Shown in pieces: positions 35,647 through 38,191 of a stretch of 38,191 nucleotides of DNA (positions within the stretch are counted from its first letter, which is position 1; every line of letters starts with the position of its first letter). The stretch lies in the NCBI GenBank assembly GCA_023443225.1, contig JAEZVF010000041.1, positions 1-38,191 on the forward strand, in the 5' to 3' direction. This stretch comes from Bacillota bacterium (GTDB lineage Bacteria > Bacillota > Clostridia > Lachnospirales > Lachnospiraceae). Made by a program: the position numbers and the translations under genes. The notes under the pieces are model-generated. The model did no database searches. It was not told where the DNA came from and saw only the letters and a program-made list of their open reading frames with translations.

Positions 35647-35699
35647 CGATGGTTTGACTTGGGTTAGACTGTATTGAATAATAGCGAAGCCTTATAGAG

Positions 35700-35733
35700 C
35701 ACCCTATCATGTAAAAAATGGTAGGGTGTTTTT
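35700..35733 (+). terminator. Hairpin copy 1, second terminator after ppdK
   Basis: CACCCTATCAT (35700-35710) pairs with ATGGTAGGGTG (35718-35728), one wobble, followed by TTTTT. An almost identical hairpin is found at 36667-36698. Confidence 0.75.
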
Positions 35734-35871
35734 GTAATATTCTTTGTATTTCTGGGATTAATAGATTACTTTGAGTTATATACAAATGATGGTTGAATAT
35801 TTAAAGTTCTTATATTAGAATTTTATCTTATAAGGTTATTATATAATTTTGATAAAAACGGGGAGATATTT

Positions 35872-36378
35872 ATGAAGAAGGTTATTGTAGTTCCATATAA
35901 TGAAATATGGAAAAGTGAGTTTGAAAAAATTAAGGAAGAATTGATGAATGAACTTTATGGTCACATCATTGCAATTGAACATGTCGGAAGTACTTCTGTT
36001 GAAGGTCTTGCCGCAAAACCGGTAATTGATATTGATATAATAATCAAAGACTATAATTCCTTTGAAGAAATTAAAGCTAAACTTGCGAGCATAGGTTATT
36101 ATCATGAAGGAGACATGGGAATAAAAGATAGACAAGCCTTCAAATATACCGATAAAATACACTTAATGAAACATCATTTATATGTTTGCCCTGAGTACTC
36201 AGAGGAGTTAAAAAGGCATATTGCATTTCGAAATTATTTACGAACACACAAGGAAGACAGAGATTGGTACGGAGAAGTAAAGTTACTTGCTGCGAAGAAT
36301 TATCCAGAAGATATTAATAGTTATATGATAGCGAAAAAACCTTGTGGGGCTGAAATACTGAGAAAATGTGGATTATAA
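35872..36378 (+). CDS. GrpB-like family protein (UPF0157)
   Basis: This protein of 168 residues, standard for the GrpB/UPF0157 family, belongs to the nucleotidyltransferase fold. The family signature is HVGSTSVEGLAAKPVIDIDIII (about 42-64), in which the GSTS-type loop and the two Asp of DIDIII correspond to the active site of polymerase-beta-like transferases. A second block reads HLYVCPEYSEELKRHIAFRNYLRTH (about 103-127). Some family members are found beside or fused to CoaE; most have no known substrate. The name GrpB here has no connection to the GrpE chaperone. The gene stands alone between two copies of the same terminator-like hairpin, next to the toxin/antisense pair, so it may have arrived as part of a small accessory segment. 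Confidence 0.88.
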   Translation: MKKVIVVPYNEIWKSEFEKIKEELMNELYGHIIAIEHVGSTSVEGLAAKPVIDIDIIIKDYNSFEEIKAKLASIGYYHEGDMGIKDRQAFKYTDKIHLMKHHLYVCPEYSEELKRHIAFRNYLRTHKEDRDWYGEVKLLAAKNYPEDINSYMIAKKPCGAEILRKCGL

Positions 36379-36416
36379 ACATTCAAATTTATGTGAATGA
36401 GAGTTAAGTTTATCCC

Positions 36417-36444
36417 TTGCTATTCTCAGATAATCTGCTATAAT
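36417..36444 (+). promoter_or_regulatory. Promoter of the short plus-strand RNA
   Basis: TTGCTA (36417-36422), a 16-base spacer and TATAAT (36439-36444) form a good promoter that reads into a stretch without an open frame. The transcript would start near 36451 and end at the hairpin at 36497-36537. Confidence 0.6.
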
Positions 36445-36450
36445 ATAATT

Positions 36451-36538
36451 AGAAAAGGCAATCGCCACAGGGTGGTTGACCAGTGGAAAAATGAAAACAT
36501 CTTCCTGCACCGGGCAAAGTACAGGGAAGGTGTTTTTA
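36451..36538 (+). ncRNA. Putative antisense RNA antitoxin
   Basis: A transcript of about 85-90 bases is predicted from the promoter at 36417-36444 to the T tract after a terminator hairpin (ACATCTTCCTG 36497-36507 with CAGGGAAGGTGT 36522-36533). A small 5' hairpin (CCAC/GTGG near 36466-36476) lies upstream. It converges on the minus-strand peptide gene at 36541-36630, whose own transcript would run through the same hairpin and so share complementary 3' sequence with it. This is the layout of TxpA/RatA and BsrG/SR4 type I modules. Boundaries are estimates. Confidence 0.55.
36497..36537. terminator. Shared bidirectional terminator of the toxin and antisense RNA
   Basis: The imperfect stem ACATCTTCCTG / CAGGGAAGGTGT has TTTTT on the plus-strand side and, read on the minus strand, TTTTC plus a further T-rich run. 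It can therefore end both convergent transcripts. Confidence 0.6.
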
Positions 36539-36540
36539 AT

Positions 36541-36630
36541 TTAGTGACATATCAAATAAACGAATGTCAGTAGTGCTATAATGAACATACCAAATTGGAT
36601 TAAGTCTATAAAATCAAACTTATTGCTCAT
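36541..36630 (-). CDS. Small hydrophobic peptide, putative holin-like type I toxin
   Basis: This 29-residue peptide has a near-ideal ribosome site (GGAGG, complement of 36639-36643) eight bases before its ATG. In-frame ATGs at 36636 and 36645 would give 31 or 34 residues. It starts with polar MSNKFDFIDLI, then a single transmembrane stretch, QFGMFIIALLTFVYLI, and ends CH. The FGMFIIALLTFV core resembles the Hol_Tox (putative holin-like toxin, PF16935) and TxpA-type peptides, which insert in the membrane when not silenced by an RNA. A minus-strand promoter (TTTACA 36681-36676, 17-base spacer, TATTCT 36658-36653) sits just upstream. The convergent short RNA fits an antitoxin. It is too short for usual gene finders. 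Toxicity is inferred, not shown. Confidence 0.65.
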   Translation of the reverse strand: MSNKFDFIDLIQFGMFIIALLTFVYLICH

Positions 36631-36652
36631 AAGCATCACCTCCATCCTATGT

Positions 36653-36681
36653 AGAATATTCAAAGAACCCTATCATGTAAA
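36653..36681 (-). promoter_or_regulatory. Minus-strand promoter of the small peptide gene
   Basis: Read leftward, TTTACA (36681-36676), 17 bases, then TATTCT (36658-36653). Transcription would begin near 36646, leaving a leader of only about 16 bases before the ATG at 36630. It overlaps the left arm of hairpin copy 2. Confidence 0.45.
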
Positions 36682-36698
36682 AATGGTAGGGTGTTTTT
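36667..36698 (+). terminator. Hairpin copy 2, near-duplicate of the one after ppdK
   Basis: ACCCTATCAT (36667-36676) and ATGGTAGGGT (36683-36692) pair, with GTAAAA as loop and TTTTT after. Apart from one loop base it repeats 35701-35733. No plus-strand gene ends just upstream, so a terminator role here is not obvious. Confidence 0.6.
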
Positions 36699-36812
36699 AT
36701 AATTAAATAAGTGAGAAAAAAGTATTAAGAAGTAATGAAAAATTATGCGAAATTAATGAAAGGATATAAAAAAGATATATTTATATGTTACTATATATTT
36801 GGGGGTGAAGAT

Positions 36813-37505
36813 ATGGTGTTCAAGCTTCTTTTAGTTGAAGATGATGCGGAGATAAGAGAAATTATACTAGATTATTTTACAGAAAAAAGCAATAAGACTT
36901 TAGTTATTGAAACAGCTACTACAGGAATAGAAGGCCAATTAAAATTCATTGAAAATGAATATGATTTGGTGCTTCTAGACATTATGTTACCTGAAGTAGA
37001 TGGATTTACAATTTGTAGGGAGTTAAGAAAAACTAGCGATGTTCCCATAATATTTCTCACAGCAAAGCACAATGAAAAAGACATATTACACGGTTATAAC
37101 CTTGGATGTGACGATTATATAACGAAACCTTTTTCATTAGCAAAACTTTATGCAAAGTCAATAGCTTTATTAAGACGTTCAAAAGGAATGGTTAGAAAAG
37201 ATGTAATGGCAGCAGGAAGAATAAAATTAGATCCTTATCGTTATAGGGTATATGTTGATAATAAAGAAATAATATTGGCACCTATAGAATTTGCTATTTT
37301 AAAAATACTTATAGAAAATAAAGGTAAAGTGGTGAGTCGTGATAACCTATTGACTAGGATCTGGGGATATGATTTTGAAGGCAATGAAAGAGTAGTGGAT
37401 AATCACTTGAAAAAACTTCGTAAGGCAATAGGTAGCGCTTCTGTTCAAATTAAAACTGTATTTAAAAAAGGATATAAAATGGAGGTAGAGTATGAAAAAG
37501 AATAG
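36813..37505 (+). CDS. OmpR/PhoB-family response regulator
   Basis: This two-component regulator has 230 residues. The receiver domain (1-120) has the acidic pair D10/D11, phosphate-accepting D56 in LVLLDIMLP, T83 and K105 in ITKPF. The winged-helix DNA-binding domain (about 130-228) includes LAPIEFAILKILIENKGKVVSRDNLLTRIWG and RVVDNHLKKLRKAIG, as in OmpR/PhoB. The ATG at 36813 is used because GGGGGTG (36801-36807) is ahead; the open frame from 36735 has no such site. The gene overlaps the start of the sensor kinase by 14 bases. Because the kinase is broken, this regulator may be an orphan or be activated by another kinase. Its targets are unknown. Confidence 0.9.
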   Translation: MVFKLLLVEDDAEIREIILDYFTEKSNKTLVIETATTGIEGQLKFIENEYDLVLLDIMLPEVDGFTICRELRKTSDVPIIFLTAKHNEKDILHGYNLGCDDYITKPFSLAKLYAKSIALLRRSKGMVRKDVMAAGRIKLDPYRYRVYVDNKEIILAPIEFAILKILIENKGKVVSRDNLLTRIWGYDFEGNERVVDNHLKKLRKAIGSASVQIKTVFKKGYKMEVEYEKE

Positions 37506-38070
37506 AATAATGAGATTAATCTATGCACGTATTTTTGCTGTCTTTTTCGTAACCTATCTATTATTGATGATCGGTTTTTCTGTATTTCTTATCTCACAGG
37601 AAAAGAAAACTGTAGGAGCAGAAGTAGGAACATATTCAATGCAAATTAATAATAAAGTAGTGGAAGTTTTGAGTGCCCATCTTGATAATCGTAATCAGAT
37701 TATAGATATAGCGAAAGTAAAAAAAGAACTTGTAAAGCAGCCATTTGCATTTTCTATATTTAATACAGCTGAAGTGGCTATTTTCACCAGTGATTACAAA
37801 CTTATATATAGTACAAATGATTACTGGAAATGTAGCTATACTGAATATGTTGAGGGGAATACGTATTATACAGGATATGGCTTATTAAATCCTAAGGAGT
37901 GGTTCAGTGAAGAAGATGTAAAGGATCTCGAAGGATATTTATATGCTAGTCCAAAGGCTGAGAAAATTGGAGACTTATACAGCTATTCGCTAAGTATAGA
38001 GGGTTTTTGGATGGATGCTGAAATGATTATTCCAGATAATATATATATTACTCCTCTTTATGCAACGTAG
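37492..38070 (+). pseudogene. Sensor histidine kinase, N-terminal remnant cut by an insertion
   Basis: Only 192 residues remain. One transmembrane helix (about 10-33, YARIFAVFFVTYLLLMIGFSVFLI) leads into an extracytoplasmic sensor region (about 40-190) with many Tyr and Trp (YSTNDYWKCSYTEYVEGNTYYTGYG). There is no second membrane helix, HAMP, HisKA or HATPase domain. The reading frame stops at a TAG at 38068-38070, right where an IS21-like terminus begins. The start, coupled to the regulator gene by a 14-base overlap with GGAGG ahead, is that of a normal two-component operon. The rest of the kinase gene may lie beyond the right edge of the window, past the element. Without it the protein cannot phosphorylate. 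Confidence 0.75.
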
Positions 38071-38191
38071 TGTCAAGTATGACACCCCTTTTTTATTTCA
38101 AAACCTTTATATTACAAGGGTTACATAGTCTTTTAAAATAAAATAACAATGACCCCCTGTTTTCTGTTAAAATTGAGTCACCACAACACAA
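38071..38191. mobile_element. Left end of an insertion sequence, IS21-like
   Basis: The segment starts TGTCAAGTATGACACCCC and contains further copies of the TGAC(A/C)CCC word: TGACACCCC (38080-38088), TGACCCCC (38150-38157) and a related TTGAGTCACC (38173-38182). Terminal TG and several internal copies of the end motif are known for IS21-family elements. No transposase gene is inside the window, since the element runs off the right edge. The family assignment is from memory of such ends and is moderate. Confidence 0.5.

Noticed and set aside
36491..36544. Plus-strand 17-codon frame starting ATGAAAACATCT
   Set aside because: It lies across the terminator hairpin, has no ribosome site, and its product shows no features. 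The region is better read as RNA.

Overview
The window is low-G+C, chromosome-like DNA. It reads as a member of the Clostridia, most likely Lachnospiraceae (Clostridium phytofermentans-like). That placement is an inference from gene content: single-chain glycyl-tRNA synthetase next to pyruvate,phosphate dikinase, a YqzL-like gene between era and recO, AGGAGG-type ribosome sites, and LiaF and DUF1292 families. No tRNA, rRNA or CRISPR array was found.

Layout. Bases 311-4007 form a co-directional ion-transport operon: a PiT-type phosphate permease, its PhoU-like DUF47 partner, and the two subunits of a Ktr/Trk-type potassium system. A YtvI-like AI-2E membrane protein follows (4063-5133). Next come a cytidylate-kinase-like protein and a second AI-2E protein behind a strong promoter that carries a perfect palindrome. 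Bases 7611-12230 hold a four-gene MacB-like ABC system with a large secreted repeat protein and a small membrane protein. A hairpin-rich repeat element (12364-12590) then leads into a zinc-ribbon membrane protein gene. Bases 13117-16604 hold gltX and a UvrD-type helicase, convergent with a DUF1292 gene. A disordered basic protein and a nuclease-helicase fusion (17485-20463) converge on a minus-strand pair, VanZ-like protein and lipid kinase. Bases 22607-24117 encode a LiaF-like and a DUF4097-like protein. Then come a D-Ala-D-Ala carboxypeptidase, an M16C peptidase, era, yqzL-like, recO, a lipoprotein, glyQS and ppdK: a mainly housekeeping stretch.

The right end is accessory. A GrpB-family gene lies between two near-identical terminator-like hairpins, together with a small gene pair that looks like a type I toxin-antitoxin module: a 29-aa hydrophobic peptide on the minus strand (36541-36630) and a convergent short RNA on the plus strand. 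The last genes are a two-component response regulator and the sensor kinase N-terminus. The kinase stops abruptly where a sequence resembling an IS21-type terminus begins (38071).

The points most worth checking are the toxin/antisense pair, the hairpin array in front of the zinc-ribbon gene, the ABC system whose extracytoplasmic partner is a CARDB/NEW3-like protein rather than an HlyD-type adaptor, and the IS-interrupted kinase.
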